Shown: positions 34,612 through 44,183, counted from the stretch's first letter. The stretch: 64,000 bases of DNA from Micrococcales bacterium (GCA_009777345.1 WRMB01000001.1:59050-123049); one strand, 5' to 3'. The notes: a model not told the origin generated them from the sequence alone. Translations and numbers: made by a program.

Positions 34612-35816
34612 CTGGCCGCCGCGAGCAGGGTGTCGCCGGGGACAGCCCCGACCAGGACCCGGCCGTCGTCCAGCAGCAGCACGTTGACCAGGGAGGACGA
34701 GATCAGCCGACCGCCGTCCACCTCGGTGCTCAACCCTGCGAGCAGGCTCTGCGCGATCTGCGGTGCCTCCTCGGGCATCTGGGCGTAGTCCTGTGCCAGC
34801 CCGGGCAGGGGATGCCGGTGCGCGCTGCGGTCCGGCCCGGTGCCGGGCAGGCCCATGAGCTCGTCGACCGGCAGACCGGTGATGGTCACCACCTGGTCCC
34901 AGCCGGTGCCGGAGACCGTGACCGTCGGAGCCAGGTCTTGGGCCTCGGCGGCGGCTTCGGCGATCTCGGCGTCGGTCGGCAGCGGTACCACGACCTCCTC
35001 GACCTGGGCTCCGGCCGGGGTCGACCAGGTCAGCACCTGGTCCGACGGGGTGGCGAACGTCACGTCGGTGAACCCGAGCTCGACGGCCGGGTTCTGGGCA
35101 TCGTCCCTGGACCACACCGCGACCTTCAGCGGCGAGAAGGTCTTGCCGTCGATCGCCACGGTGATACGGCCGACCAGCGTCGTGGTGGACTTCGGGGTGA
35201 GCACCAGCTGGTAGGCCGCGCGACCCGCGACGGTCGTGGTGGCGTCCAGGGTCAGCGTGGAGTGCTGGCCGAGCTCGGCCAGCAGGTCGTCGGCGGCCCG
35301 CGGCGGGGTGGGCAGGTCGGCGGGTACCGGCACCTCGGTCTGGCCCAGCTCGGCCAGCCGGGCCGGGTCGTCCACGGTGTAGTGGGTCACGGTCTGGTCG
35401 TGGGAGGAGTAGGTCCAGGCCTGGGTGGCGTCGTGCACGACGGAGAACTCCGAGGTGCCGCCCTGCAGGGTGACCCGGGACCGGCTGTCCGCGTCGGTCC
35501 ACACCTTCAGGGTCGAGGTACCGGCGAGCAGGTTCGTCGGGTCGGCGGAGGTCATGGCGCTGTTGAGACCGGCCACCCCGGCCAGGGCGGCGATATTCGG
35601 CAGACCCAGGTCGGCGGTGTACACCACGGTGCCGGACAACGGCTGCGGATCGGCGGCCAGCACCTGCGCGACCAGCTGCTCAGGGGTGGTCTCGGGCAGG
35701 TCCGCGGCGCTGGCGGCGGCCAGCAGCGGCTGCAGGGCGAACCCTGCGACCACGGCGGAGACGGCCAGAGTCGGGACGCCCCAGCGGGCGTGTCGGGAGA
35801 TCGTCGGGCTTGTCAT
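34608..35816 (-). CDS. LolA/outer-membrane-lipoprotein-carrier-like exported protein
   Basis: A 402-residue secreted or membrane-anchored protein. A signal or anchor helix (about residues 14-36, PTLAVSAVVAGFALQPLLAAASA) precedes a LolA/LppX-like beta fold (QPLSGTVVYTADLGLPN, TLKVWTDADSRSRVTLQGGT, WTYSSHDQTVTHYTVDD). Actinobacteria have many DUF2092/LolA-like proteins of this type. It is first in an operon with an ABC ATPase and permease and divergent from a two-component system, which points to a cell-envelope stress or antimicrobial export function. Confidence 0.75.
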   Translation of the reverse strand: MTSPTISRHARWGVPTLAVSAVVAGFALQPLLAAASAADLPETTPEQLVAQVLAADPQPLSGTVVYTADLGLPNIAALAGVAGLNSAMTSADPTNLLAGTSTLKVWTDADSRSRVTLQGGTSEFSVVHDATQAWTYSSHDQTVTHYTVDDPARLAELGQTEVPVPADLPTPPRAADDLLAELGQHSTLTLDATTTVAGRAAYQLVLTPKSTTTLVGRITVAIDGKTFSPLKVAVWSRDDAQNPAVELGFTDVTFATPSDQVLTWSTPAGAQVEEVVVPLPTDAEIAEAAAEAQDLAPTVTVSGTGWDQVVTITGLPVDELMGLPGTGPDRSAHRHPLPGLAQDYAQMPEEAPQIAQSLLAGLSTEVDGGRLISSSLVNVLLLDDGRVLVGAVPGDTLLAAAR

Positions 35817-35943
35817 GCCTACCACTGTGCCTGGTCGTGCCTGAGCGGCCGCTGAGAGAACCTGTGCGACCGCTGAGAACGGTGTCGGGAGTTCTTTCAC
35901 CGATGGTGCCATAGGTGTCTCGTGCAGGTGCCACCATGGCGGG

Positions 35944-36603
35944 GTGCGGGTACTGGTCGTGGACGACGAACGGGCGCTGGTGCGGGCGCTGCACCGCGGC
36001 CTGACCGCGGAGGGGTTCACCGTGGACGTCGCCTACGACGGTGTCACCGGGCTGGACCTGGCGCTGGGTGGCGAGTACGACGTCGTCGTGCTGGACATCA
36101 TGCTGCCCGGGCGGCACGGCTACGCCGTGGTCGAACAGCTGCGCGCCGGGGGCGACCACACCCCGGTGCTGCTGCTGTCGGCCAAGGACGGGGAGCACGA
36201 CGTGGCCGACGGGCTGGACGTCGGCGCCGACGACTACCTGACCAAACCGTTCAGCTTCGTGGTGCTGGTCGCCCGGCTGCGGGCCCTCATGCGCCGACCC
36301 AAGCAGACCGCCGACCCGGTGCTGCGCGTCGGGGACGTCACCTTGGACCCGGCCAGCCGGGCGGTCGCCTCGGGCGGGTCGCCGGTGGAGCTGACGGCCC
36401 GGGAGGTGTCCTTGCTGGAGTACCTCATGCGGCATGCTGGCCGGGCCGTCACCAAGGTCGAGCTGTTGGACCACGTCTGGGGCGGTGGTGCCGAGGACGT
36501 CAACGTGGTGGAGGTCTACGTCGGCTACCTGCGCCGCAAGCTGGGCCGGGACGTCGTGCGCACCGTCCGGGGCGCGGGGTACCTGGTGGGGACCGGCCCA
36601 TGA
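35944..36603 (+). CDS. OmpR/PhoB-family response regulator
   Basis: The 219-residue regulator has receiver acidic pair VDDE, phospho-acceptor D51 (VLDIMLPG), Lys in DYLTKPF, and a C-terminal winged helix (REVSLLEYLMRHAGRAVTKV, then VYVGYLRRKLG). GTG 35944 is the first codon that fits. It overlaps the kinase start and is divergent from the LolA-like/ABC operon, its likely target. Confidence 0.95.
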   Translation: MRVLVVDDERALVRALHRGLTAEGFTVDVAYDGVTGLDLALGGEYDVVVLDIMLPGRHGYAVVEQLRAGGDHTPVLLLSAKDGEHDVADGLDVGADDYLTKPFSFVVLVARLRALMRRPKQTADPVLRVGDVTLDPASRAVASGGSPVELTAREVSLLEYLMRHAGRAVTKVELLDHVWGGGAEDVNVVEVYVGYLRRKLGRDVVRTVRGAGYLVGTGP

Positions 36604-37952
36604 CCGTCCGGGTCCGGCTGACGCTGCTGTCCACCGCCGCGGTGCTGGCGGTGCTGGTGGTCGGTGCGTTCGCCCTGACCGCGGTGCTGTCGGCGCAGCG
36701 GGTCGCGGCGCTGGACCAGATCGTGCGGGCCCGGGTCACCCAGACCGCGGCGCTGGTCACCGCCGACCGGGTGCCCGCGGCGCTGCCGGTGACCCAGCCG
36801 GGGGAGGTCGTCCAGGTGCTGGACGCCTCGGGGGCGGTCGTGGCCTCGTCGGCCAACGCCTCGGTGACGCTGCCGCTGCTGCCCGCTGCCGAGCTGGACC
36901 GGATACGACCCGGGTCCGGTATCGCGGTCGCCTCGTCCGACCTGGGCAGCTATGGGGGAGGGGACGGCGGCGACGGGGTGGTGCGGGTCGCGGTGACCTC
37001 CGCGACGTACCGCGGCGAACCGGTGACGGTCGCCGCGTCGGTGCCGCTGGGCGAGATCCAAGGGCTGGTCGCGGCGCTGCGGGTGTCGTTGTTCGGCGTC
37101 GTGCCGATGCTGGTCGGGGCGTTCGCGCTGGTCTCCTGGTACCTGCTGGGCGCCGCGCTGGCCCCGGTCGAACAGCTGCGCGCCGCCGCGGCCGATATCG
37201 CCCGGACGGGCGGTCCGGGCGCGCTGCCGCTGCCGCCGCCGGGTCGGACCGACGAGCTGGCGGCCCTGGCCCGCACCCTGGCCGAGATGCTGGACCGGCT
37301 GGAGGCCGCGGCCTCCCGGCAGCGGACGTTCGTCGCCGATGCCGCCCACGAGCTGCGCAGCCCGCTCGCCGCCCTGCGCACCCAGGTCGAGGTGGCCGCC
37401 GCGCACCCGGCCACGACGTCGGTGCCCGAGCTGGCCGACGACCTGCACGGCGAGGTGCTGCGCCTGCAGCGCCTGGTCGACGACCTGCTGGTGCTGGCCC
37501 GGGTCGGCGCCCGTCCGGCCAGCACCGGCCCGGTGGACCTGGCGGCGCTGGCCGAGGATGTCGTGGCCCAGGTCGCCGTCGATCCGGTGCGGGTCACGGT
37601 GACCGGCACCGGCACGGCCACCGGGTTGGCCGACGACATCACCCGGGTGCTGCGCAACCTCGTCGACAATGCGGTGCGGCACGCCGCCGCGGCGGTCGAG
37701 GTGCGGGTGGCCCCCGGCCGGGTGGAGGTGGACGACGACGGCCCCGGCATCGCCGCCGCCGACCGGGAGCGCGTCTTCGAACGCTTCGTCCGCCTGGACG
37801 ACACCCGGCAGCGTGACCATGCCCGCGGAGTTGGCGGTTCCGGCCTGGGCCTGTCCATCGCCCGCGAGCTGGCCCGCGAGACCGGCGGCGATATCGTCCT
37901 GTCCGGCTCCCCAGCGGGCGGTCTGCGCGCCACCGTCCACCTTCCTGCCTGA
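36600..37952 (+). CDS. Sensor histidine kinase, HAMP-type
   Basis: The 450-residue membrane kinase has two helices (about residues 8-30 and 160-185) around an extracytoplasmic loop, HAMP, then the H-box DAAHELRSPLAALRTQ (His near 250), N-box NLVDNAVRHA, and ATP-binding DDGPGIAA and GSGLGLSIAREL. The start overlaps the regulator stop (ATGA). It probably senses an envelope signal and controls the divergent ABC/LolA-like operon. Confidence 0.95.
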   Translation: MTVRVRLTLLSTAAVLAVLVVGAFALTAVLSAQRVAALDQIVRARVTQTAALVTADRVPAALPVTQPGEVVQVLDASGAVVASSANASVTLPLLPAAELDRIRPGSGIAVASSDLGSYGGGDGGDGVVRVAVTSATYRGEPVTVAASVPLGEIQGLVAALRVSLFGVVPMLVGAFALVSWYLLGAALAPVEQLRAAAADIARTGGPGALPLPPPGRTDELAALARTLAEMLDRLEAAASRQRTFVADAAHELRSPLAALRTQVEVAAAHPATTSVPELADDLHGEVLRLQRLVDDLLVLARVGARPASTGPVDLAALAEDVVAQVAVDPVRVTVTGTGTATGLADDITRVLRNLVDNAVRHAAAAVEVRVAPGRVEVDDDGPGIAAADRERVFERFVRLDDTRQRDHARGVGGSGLGLSIARELARETGGDIVLSGSPAGGLRATVHLPA

Positions 37953-38021
37953 GCCCTGACGAAGACTCAGGCCGGTGACCAGGGCGTACCGCAAGGTGCG
38001 ATCAATGGTAAGATACTCGGC

Positions 38022-38264
38022 ATGGCAGGTTCTCTCACCGTCAAACGGTCGTTCACGATACCCGAGCACCTGGTCGACCAGGCCAGGACCCGCAGCGGTC
38101 CGGGCGGGCTGTCCGCTTACGTGGCCCGGGCGCTGGAGGCCCAGCTGCGGGTCGACCAGCTCACGGAGTACGTCGAGACGGTCGAGGCCGAGCGGGGCCC
38201 CATCCCAGCCCACGTCTCGGCGCAGGTCTACGCCGATATCGCCGACGCTGACGCCCACCGGTGA
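38022..38264 (+). CDS. VapB-like antitoxin
   Basis: An 80-residue protein whose N-terminus (LTVKRSFTIPEHLVDQARTR) resembles a ribbon-helix-helix or MazE-like DNA-binding end, with an acidic C-terminus. TAAGAT (38009-38014) is a -10 just 7 bases before the ATG, so the transcript is probably leaderless. It overlaps the PIN toxin by four bases. Confidence 0.75.
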   Translation: MAGSLTVKRSFTIPEHLVDQARTRSGPGGLSAYVARALEAQLRVDQLTEYVETVEAERGPIPAHVSAQVYADIADADAHR

Positions 38265-38674
38265 CCCGGCCTGAGATCACCGGGCGGCCGGTGGTCCTCG
38301 ACTCCGAGGGCCTGTCCCGCGCCGTGGCCCGTGATACCTACCTGGCCGCTGTGGTCAAGGCCGCCCGGGACGACCGCTGCCCGGTCGTGGTCAGCGCCAT
38401 GACGGTCGTCGAGACCGTCCACCCCGCCACCGACCAGGCGGCGCTGCGCTGGACGCTCTCACGACTCACCGTCGCCCCGGTCACCGACGATATCGCCGCC
38501 GACGCCACCAGGCTGCTGATCAGCACCGGACGGCACGGGCACCAGCCCGCTGTCGACGCAGTGGTCTGCGCCACGGCCCTGCGTCTGCCGGGACGCCCGA
38601 TCATCTACACCAGCGACCCCGACGATATCCGTCGCCTGGTCGACGGCCGGGCGACCGTCGTACCGCTGCACTGA
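38261..38674 (+). CDS. PIN-domain toxin (VapC-like)
   Basis: The 137-residue PIN ribonuclease has the four-acidic-residue arrangement: VVLDSEGLSRA, MTVVETVH, HGHQPAVDAVVCATA and YTSDPDDIRRL. The last two motifs are typical; the first Asp is followed by SEG instead of the usual TS. GTG 38261 overlaps the antitoxin stop. It should cleave tRNA or rRNA when free of antitoxin. Confidence 0.82.
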   Translation: MTRPEITGRPVVLDSEGLSRAVARDTYLAAVVKAARDDRCPVVVSAMTVVETVHPATDQAALRWTLSRLTVAPVTDDIAADATRLLISTGRHGHQPAVDAVVCATALRLPGRPIIYTSDPDDIRRLVDGRATVVPLH

Positions 38675-38764
38675 ACAGCCCGGTCGAGCCGACGGTATCG
38701 AACCCGCAGCGAGCCCATGGGTGAGCGACGGTTGGACCATGTCGGACGAGGTAGGGTCCGCAGG

Positions 38765-39883
38765 GTGCGGTGCCACGAGCTCGACCTGGGGGTGTGCCGG
38801 TCGTGCACCTGGATGGGGCGCGAGCATTCCGTGCAGGTGGCGGCCAAGCACGCCGCCGCGGTCGCGGCCCTGCCGGACCTGCCCGCCGACGGGTGGGCGC
38901 CACCGTTCGCGGGGGCGCAGCAGGGCTACCGGAACCGGGCCAAGCTGGTCGTCGGCGGGAGCGTCGAACGTCCGACGCTGGGGATCCTCGACGCCGATCA
39001 GCGCGGCGTCGACCTCACCGGGTGCGGCCTGTACGAACCGGCGCTGGCCGCGTCGTTCGAGGTGCTCGCCGCCTTCGTCACCCGGGCCGCCCTGGAGCCC
39101 TACGACGTGCCCGCCCGACGCGGAGAGCTGAAGTACCTGCTGGTCACCGTCTCCCCGGACGCGGAGCTGATGGTGCGCTTCGTACTGCGGTCCACCGAGG
39201 CGCTGGCCCGGATCCGCAAGCACCTGCCCTGGCTGCGCGCCGCGCTGCCGTCGCTGGTCGTGGCCTCGGTCAACCTGCAGCCTGCTCATGCCGCGCTGCT
39301 GGAGGGCGACCGGGAGATCGTCCTGACCCCGGACGACGCCCTAACAATGCGGGTCGGGGACGTCGCGCTACGACTGCCGCCGCGCAGCTTCTTCCAGACC
39401 AACACCGAAGTCGCCGGGGCGCTGTACCGGCAGGCCGCGGCCTGGGCCGACCAGGTCGCTCCGGCCTCGGTGCTGGACCTGTACTGCGGGGTCGGCGGGT
39501 TCGCCCTGCACCTGGCCGCGCCCGGCCGCCAGGTCACCGGAGTCGAGGTCAGCGCCCCGGCCGTGGCCGCGGCGGTACAGGCCGCCGGGGGCCGACCAGA
39601 CGTGACGTTCCACACCGCCGACGCCCTGGAGCTGGTCCGCACCATCGAGCGCGTGCCCGACCTGGTGGTGGTCAACCCACCCCGGCGCGGCCTGGGCCCC
39701 GACCTGGTCGGATGGCTGAGGACCTGCGGGGTGCAGCACCTGCTGTACTCCTCGTGCCACCTGCCCAGCCTGGTCGCGGACCTGGCCGCCATACCGAACC
39801 TGCGCCCGGTCCAGGCCCAGGTGCTGGACATGTTCCCCCAGACCCCCCACGCCGAGGTGCTGGTCCTGCTGTCGCGTACCTAG
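38765..39883 (+). CDS. rlmC: 23S rRNA (uracil-C5) methyltransferase, RlmC-like
   Basis: The 372-residue SAM enzyme begins with the [4Fe-4S] ligands CHELDLGVCRSC of RlmC/RumB; SAM binding is LDLYCGVGGFALHLA, and VVNPPRRGLG plus the catalytic Cys in LYSSCHLPSLVADL complete the TrmA-family fold. RlmC methylates U747 of 23S rRNA in E. coli; Gram-positive members can do U747 and U1939, so the exact target is open. GTG 38765 starts at the Cys cluster; a 16-residue longer form from 38717 is less likely. Confidence 0.85.
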   Translation: MRCHELDLGVCRSCTWMGREHSVQVAAKHAAAVAALPDLPADGWAPPFAGAQQGYRNRAKLVVGGSVERPTLGILDADQRGVDLTGCGLYEPALAASFEVLAAFVTRAALEPYDVPARRGELKYLLVTVSPDAELMVRFVLRSTEALARIRKHLPWLRAALPSLVVASVNLQPAHAALLEGDREIVLTPDDALTMRVGDVALRLPPRSFFQTNTEVAGALYRQAAAWADQVAPASVLDLYCGVGGFALHLAAPGRQVTGVEVSAPAVAAAVQAAGGRPDVTFHTADALELVRTIERVPDLVVVNPPRRGLGPDLVGWLRTCGVQHLLYSSCHLPSLVADLAAIPNLRPVQAQVLDMFPQTPHAEVLVLLSRT

Positions 39884-40019
39884 TGTCCTGCTGCTCCACC
39901 AACCGTCCTCGGCACCAGTCTCCGCGCTGTGCGAGCTGTCGATGGTGCGTGGTCGGGCGCTCCGGATGTTGTGGGAAGGGTCTATCTGGTCCGAACCTAC
40001 GGTTGCGTAGGGTTGCTGC

Positions 40020-41699
40020 GTGCCCCCCACATCGACCGTGACCACGCTCCACCAACGCTATGTCGTCGAGGACTCCGGGCCCGACGGAGTCCCCACCGGC
40101 TACCGTCTGGACTGCCCGCCGGACTTCTCGTTCGGCTACGACGTCGTCGACGCGATCGCCGCCGCCGAACCTGACCGGCCGGCCCTGCGCTGGTCGGACA
40201 CCACCGGCGCCGTCGAGCGCTATACCTTCGGCGATATCGCCCGGCTCTCGGACGCCGCCGCGTCGTGGTTCCGTTCGGTCGGGGTCCGCAAGGGCGACCG
40301 GGTGCTGCTGGTGCTGCGCCGCCACCCGCAGTTCTGGTGGGCGGTCATCGGTCTGCACAAGATCGGCGCTGTCGCGGTGCCCGCCACCCACCTGCTCAAG
40401 GCGTACGACCTGGTGATCCGGCTGCGCGAGGCCAAGATCAGCGCGGTCGTGGCGACGATGGACGGTGACGTCGGCGCCGAGATCGACCAGGCCGCGGCCG
40501 AGCTGGGCCTGGACCCGGTCAAGGCCGGAGTGTGCGGCCCGCCCCGGCCCGGCTGGCTGGACTTCGACACCGCGGTCGCTGCCGCGCCGCGCTTCGAGCC
40601 GCCCACCGGCGCCGACCGCCCGGTCGCCGCCGACCCGCTGCTGCTGTACTTCACGTCGGGCACGACCGCCCAGCCCAAGATGGTGTCCCACAACCACTCC
40701 TACCCGGTGGCGCACATCCCGACGGCCAAGTACTGGCACCGGGTCGACCCTGACGGGCTGCACCTGACCGTGTCGGACACCGGCTGGGCCAAGTCGGTGT
40801 GGGGCAAGCTGTACGGCCAGTGGTTCATGGGCACGTGCGTGGACGTCTTCGACTTCGACCGCTTCGACCCGGCCGCTCTGCTGCGGCACCTGGAAGAGGC
40901 CCGTGTCACGTCGTTCTGCGCCGCCCCCACGGTGTACCGCTTCCTGGTCGACGAAGACCTGGGCGCCTACGACCTGTCGGCTCTGCAGCACGCCACTATC
41001 GCCGGGGAGGCGATGAACCCGGTGGTCTTCGAGACCTTCCGCGAACGCACCGGCCTGGAGCTCAAAGAGGGCTACGGCCAGACCGAGCTGACTCTGGCCG
41101 TGGTGACCAACTACTGGCAGCCGACCAAGCCCGGGTCGATGGGCCTGCCGTCACCGGCCTACGACGTCGTCCTGCTCGACGAGGACGGTCGTGAGGTCGG
41201 CGTCGACCAGGAGGGCGAGATCTGCCTGCGCACCGGCGACGGGCACCCCGTCGGCATGTTCGACGGGTACGTCGACGACCCGGCGACCACCGCCGCTGCC
41301 TGGTACGACGGCTACTACCACACCCACGACCTGGCCACCCGCGACGCTGACGGCTACTTCTGGTACGTCGGACGCACCGACGACATGATCAAGACCTCGG
41401 GCTACCGGGTCGGCCCGTTCGAGGTGGAGTCGGTGGTCCAGGCCCACCCCGCGGTCAAGGAGTGCGCGATCACCGGGGCGCCGCACCCGGTGCGCGGGAC
41501 CGTCGTCAAGGCCACCGTCGTCGCCGCCGCCGGTTTCGAGGCCGGAGACGACCTGGCCCGCGATATCCAGTCCTTCGTCAAGGCCCGCACCGCCGCGTAC
41601 AAGTACCCCCGGATCGTCGAGTTCGTCGACGCTATGCCGGTCACCGTCTCCGGCAAGATCCGCCGCGTCGAGATCCGCGACCGCGACCACGCGGGCTGA
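40020..41699 (+). CDS. AMP-forming acyl-CoA synthetase (medium-chain type)
   Basis: The 559-residue ANL enzyme activates a carboxylic acid as acyl-AMP and transfers it to CoA. P-loop-like YFTSGTTAQPKMVSH, A5 EGYGQTELT, A7 WYDGYYHTHDLATRDADGYFW, A8 GRTDDMIKTSGYRVGPFEVE and the C-terminal catalytic Lys in VSGKIRRVE are all present. Similarity in length and the W-rich middle (WHRVDPDGLHLTVSDTGWAK) suits the medium-chain/benzoate-type group. TAGGGT (40008-40013) is 6 bases before GTG 40020, suggesting a leaderless message. Confidence 0.92.
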   Translation: MPPTSTVTTLHQRYVVEDSGPDGVPTGYRLDCPPDFSFGYDVVDAIAAAEPDRPALRWSDTTGAVERYTFGDIARLSDAAASWFRSVGVRKGDRVLLVLRRHPQFWWAVIGLHKIGAVAVPATHLLKAYDLVIRLREAKISAVVATMDGDVGAEIDQAAAELGLDPVKAGVCGPPRPGWLDFDTAVAAAPRFEPPTGADRPVAADPLLLYFTSGTTAQPKMVSHNHSYPVAHIPTAKYWHRVDPDGLHLTVSDTGWAKSVWGKLYGQWFMGTCVDVFDFDRFDPAALLRHLEEARVTSFCAAPTVYRFLVDEDLGAYDLSALQHATIAGEAMNPVVFETFRERTGLELKEGYGQTELTLAVVTNYWQPTKPGSMGLPSPAYDVVLLDEDGREVGVDQEGEICLRTGDGHPVGMFDGYVDDPATTAAAWYDGYYHTHDLATRDADGYFWYVGRTDDMIKTSGYRVGPFEVESVVQAHPAVKECAITGAPHPVRGTVVKATVVAAAGFEAGDDLARDIQSFVKARTAAYKYPRIVEFVDAMPVTVSGKIRRVEIRDRDHAG

Positions 41700-41720
41700 C
41701 CAGCAGCATCGGTGAGTGCC

Positions 41721-41835
41721 GGTTCGAGAGTTCTGTCGCGGTGCCTCGGATCTGGCCGCCGGTGTCCAGGTCCCAGATACGGATAGCGCCGTCTTCGCCG
41801 ACGGTGACCAGTTCGTCGGCGTCGGGCGAGTACTG
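41721..41835 (-). pseudogene. WD40-repeat fragment with half a type-A palindrome
   Basis: On the minus strand YSPDADELVTVGEDGAIRIW and then DLDTGGQIRGT read as one blade of a WD40 propeller. A stop lies just upstream and no start is present. GGTTCGAGAGTTCTGTCGCG at 41721 resembles half of the type-A palindrome. The fragment is a remnant of a WD40 gene now lost. Confidence 0.6.
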
Positions 41836-41993
41836 TCATACCGTCCAGGGGGAGGCGGCCGACCAGGCCCTCGACGGGTTGGCCCAGCGGGTCGCCGACG
41901 ACCCGGACCGTATGACGCGGCTGCTGGCTCTTCGGGCGCTGGAGACCTGGCGGGACGTGGCCGGGTCATACGCGAATCCTTGTTCTCATACCT
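41836..41993 (+). pseudogene. Helical protein remnant
   Basis: In the plus strand EAADQALDGLAQRVADDPDR and MTRLLALRALETWRDVAGSY read as well-coded helical protein but lack a start, and the sequence turns to nonsense before the next gene. It looks like the C-terminal piece of a lost gene. Together with the WD40 fragment it fills the 308-base gap. Confidence 0.4.
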
Positions 41994-42007
41994 TCAGGAG
42001 GCCCTTG

Positions 42008-42802
42008 ATGTCTGATCCCAGCTCGACTTCCGTTCCGGAGATCACACCGCTCCCGGCGGAAGGGCACCGCGGTATCGACAGCTTCAGCGTCGCCCGCATC
42101 ACCGGTGCGACGTCGTTCTCTGAACTGCTCGATGCTTTCCGGCGAGTCGAGGCGGAGCATCGCCAACGGGGACGGTGCTTCCTCACTCTCGATTTCCTGA
42201 ACCAGTGCCTGTACACCAGCGGGCACGCCATCGGTGCGCACAACCTCGATGATGGGGTCGACTACCCTGAGGACGACGACCCCGCTGCCCAAGCCGCCTA
42301 CGAGACCGCGTTGTTCCGCGCTGTCTCGGCCGTCCTGCATACGCGGGACCGGAAGTGGAAGAAGGTTGCGGGCAAGCTCTTCACGGATCCGAGCGACATC
42401 GAAGCGCTGGTGAGGCTCAACCGTGATCCAGGGTTGGTGCTGGACGACGTGCACGTGGTGCAGTGTCTGCCGACCGACGACGACGTGGACCTCCTGGCCA
42501 ACATCCCCAACGGCTACTTCGTATGCGACTGGACGCCTTTCGACTGCTATGCCGTGGTGCGCCGGATCAGTGGACGGCACGGGTACGCCCTTTTCGGGAT
42601 CGGGGCTTCGACTCTCGGGTTCCTCAGCGTTGCCGACCCGGGGGAGCGAGACCTCTCAGCCCTGATCACCGATCTGCGGCAGCTGTACGGGCACAGCGAC
42701 AGCAGCGCGTGGGCCGATCTCGCGGCTGTCGTCGAGTCGTCACCGGTGCTCCTCCTCGGCTACACAGAGGGCCTGGCCGAGACGGTAGAGCCTCGCTCCT
42801 GA
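42008..42802 (+). CDS. Hypothetical soluble protein, unknown
   Basis: A 264-residue cytoplasmic protein with AGGAGGC (41996-42002) before ATG 42008. Features include FLTLDFLNQCLYTSGHAIGA and YFVCDWTPFDCYAVVRRISG; no catalytic motif is apparent. Base composition is somewhat lower in G+C than the flanking genes, and the left flank holds gene fragments, so this is likely transferred accessory DNA. Confidence 0.65.
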   Translation: MSDPSSTSVPEITPLPAEGHRGIDSFSVARITGATSFSELLDAFRRVEAEHRQRGRCFLTLDFLNQCLYTSGHAIGAHNLDDGVDYPEDDDPAAQAAYETALFRAVSAVLHTRDRKWKKVAGKLFTDPSDIEALVRLNRDPGLVLDDVHVVQCLPTDDDVDLLANIPNGYFVCDWTPFDCYAVVRRISGRHGYALFGIGASTLGFLSVADPGERDLSALITDLRQLYGHSDSSAWADLAAVVESSPVLLLGYTEGLAETVEPRS

Positions 42803-42819
42803 CTGCTGAGGAAAAGTGT

Positions 42820-43431
42820 TCATCCGGGGTGCAGACCAAGGTGCGCGAACCGGTCCTCCGGTACGGGGTAGAGGCGTTCGCGCGGGGCGAGCTGGCGTGC
42901 CCGGTCCATCCGCCCGGCGCGGACCGCTGCGTGCGCCCGGTGGACCAGCCCGGTGATGTCGTCGATGGCGACGATCCAGTCGTTGTACTCGGGGGCGATC
43001 AGCCGGGTCAGGCCGACCTGGATGGAGCGGTACGGCAGGTCACCGCCCCGCAACGACCGTTCCGGGTCCCACTGGACGCGGACCGGCGCCACCTTGAACG
43101 CCCGCTGCCAGGCCTCACGGTCGGCGTAGCCTCTGCCCGCGGCCTTCTTCGGGCTGAAGGTAGTCAGGACGGCGCGGTCCAGCGCCGACTCCCAGGCGTC
43201 GCGGCGGATGCGGATCGCCAGGATGTGCTCCTGCCCGGGCTTCGTCGCCCACCCGGAGCGGTACATCATCCACCCGAACGACGGTTTGATCCAGGTCGTG
43301 CGGTTCACGCTGAACGGCGGGACGAACCGTTGGGCAGCCACCGCCGGTTCGGCGATCTGGCTCCGGAACGCCTGGTAGACGGTGATCGTCTGCGCGTCGA
43401 ACACGGCGCGGATCTGCTGCGGCTCGGTCAT
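42820..43431 (-). CDS. DUF4291 family protein
   Basis: The 203-residue protein matches DUF4291: IRAVFDAQTITVYQAFRSQI, RTTWIKPSFGWMMYRSGWAT, then VRVQWDPERSLRGGDLPYRS and IQVGL at the expected places. The family is widespread and of unknown function. ATG 43431 starts at MTEPQQIR; the frame is open far upstream but without similarity. Confidence 0.9.
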   Translation of the reverse strand: MTEPQQIRAVFDAQTITVYQAFRSQIAEPAVAAQRFVPPFSVNRTTWIKPSFGWMMYRSGWATKPGQEHILAIRIRRDAWESALDRAVLTTFSPKKAAGRGYADREAWQRAFKVAPVRVQWDPERSLRGGDLPYRSIQVGLTRLIAPEYNDWIVAIDDITGLVHRAHAAVRAGRMDRARQLAPRERLYPVPEDRFAHLGLHPG

Positions 43432-43536
43432 GGCGCTCAGGCTGGCAAGCCGAGAGCCAGGAGCGCAAGCATATTGCGGCCCACCGTGATCTGTGATGGT
43501 GACCTCCTGGCGTCGCCCGCACGGTACTGTGACGGC

Positions 43537-44163
43537 ATGACCGCCGTCCCGTATCCGCCGCCAGGGCCGTACTCGGGTTACCCGTCGGGGTACCGTCCGG
43601 TGAAGATACCTCGACCCAGGACGGTCAAGGTGCTGGTCACCCTCGGGATCGTGTTCGGGTCCCTGGCGGTGGTATGCGGCGCGGTCGGGATGGTCGGTGC
43701 TTTCGGCATGACACTCGACCGACACCAGTTCGACGGCGGACGTCTTTCCGTCAGGCTGGAGGCCGACAGGGTATACGAGATCAAGGAGACGTTGGCCCGC
43801 TACGACCGTGTGTATCTGGGGGACTGTACGTTTACTGGGCCGGACGAGGCTCACGGGACCCTCACACCTATGACCATGAGCAGCTCGTCCGGGTACAGCC
43901 GGGAGTACACGGCCTATACGTTCGTCACCGACACGGCGGGCACCTATGACTTCCGCTGCCGGCACACGGACTCGCGTACCAGGGCCAGTGCACCGTTCGT
44001 CCTGCAGCCGCAGTCTCACCCGACCGACTGGATGGTCTTCGGCCTGCCTCTGACGTTCCTGGTGTTCCTGCCTGCGTGCCTGGCGACGCTGATCCCCGGC
44101 TTGGTCCAGCGGTCGCGGCTCAAGCGGTACCAGGCCTGGTCGATAGGACCCGGTGCGACTTGA
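43537..44163 (+). CDS. Two-helix membrane protein, paralogue of 47296-48345
   Basis: A 208-residue protein with a Pro/Tyr-rich N-terminus, a helix near residues 29-55 (VKVLVTLGIVFGSLAVVCGA), an outside domain (LGDCTFTGPDEAH, YTAYTFVTDTAGTYDFRC) and a second helix ending CLATLIPGLVQRSR. The same order and several identical words occur in the protein at 47296 on the other side of the ABC transporter. TACTGT (43524-43529) ends 7 bases before ATG 43537, a leaderless arrangement. Two cysteines in the outside domain could form a disulfide. Confidence 0.7.
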   Translation: MTAVPYPPPGPYSGYPSGYRPVKIPRPRTVKVLVTLGIVFGSLAVVCGAVGMVGAFGMTLDRHQFDGGRLSVRLEADRVYEIKETLARYDRVYLGDCTFTGPDEAHGTLTPMTMSSSSGYSREYTAYTFVTDTAGTYDFRCRHTDSRTRASAPFVLQPQSHPTDWMVFGLPLTFLVFLPACLATLIPGLVQRSRLKRYQAWSIGPGAT

Positions 44164-44183
44164 CGGTCCCGCCTTCTGGCGTG

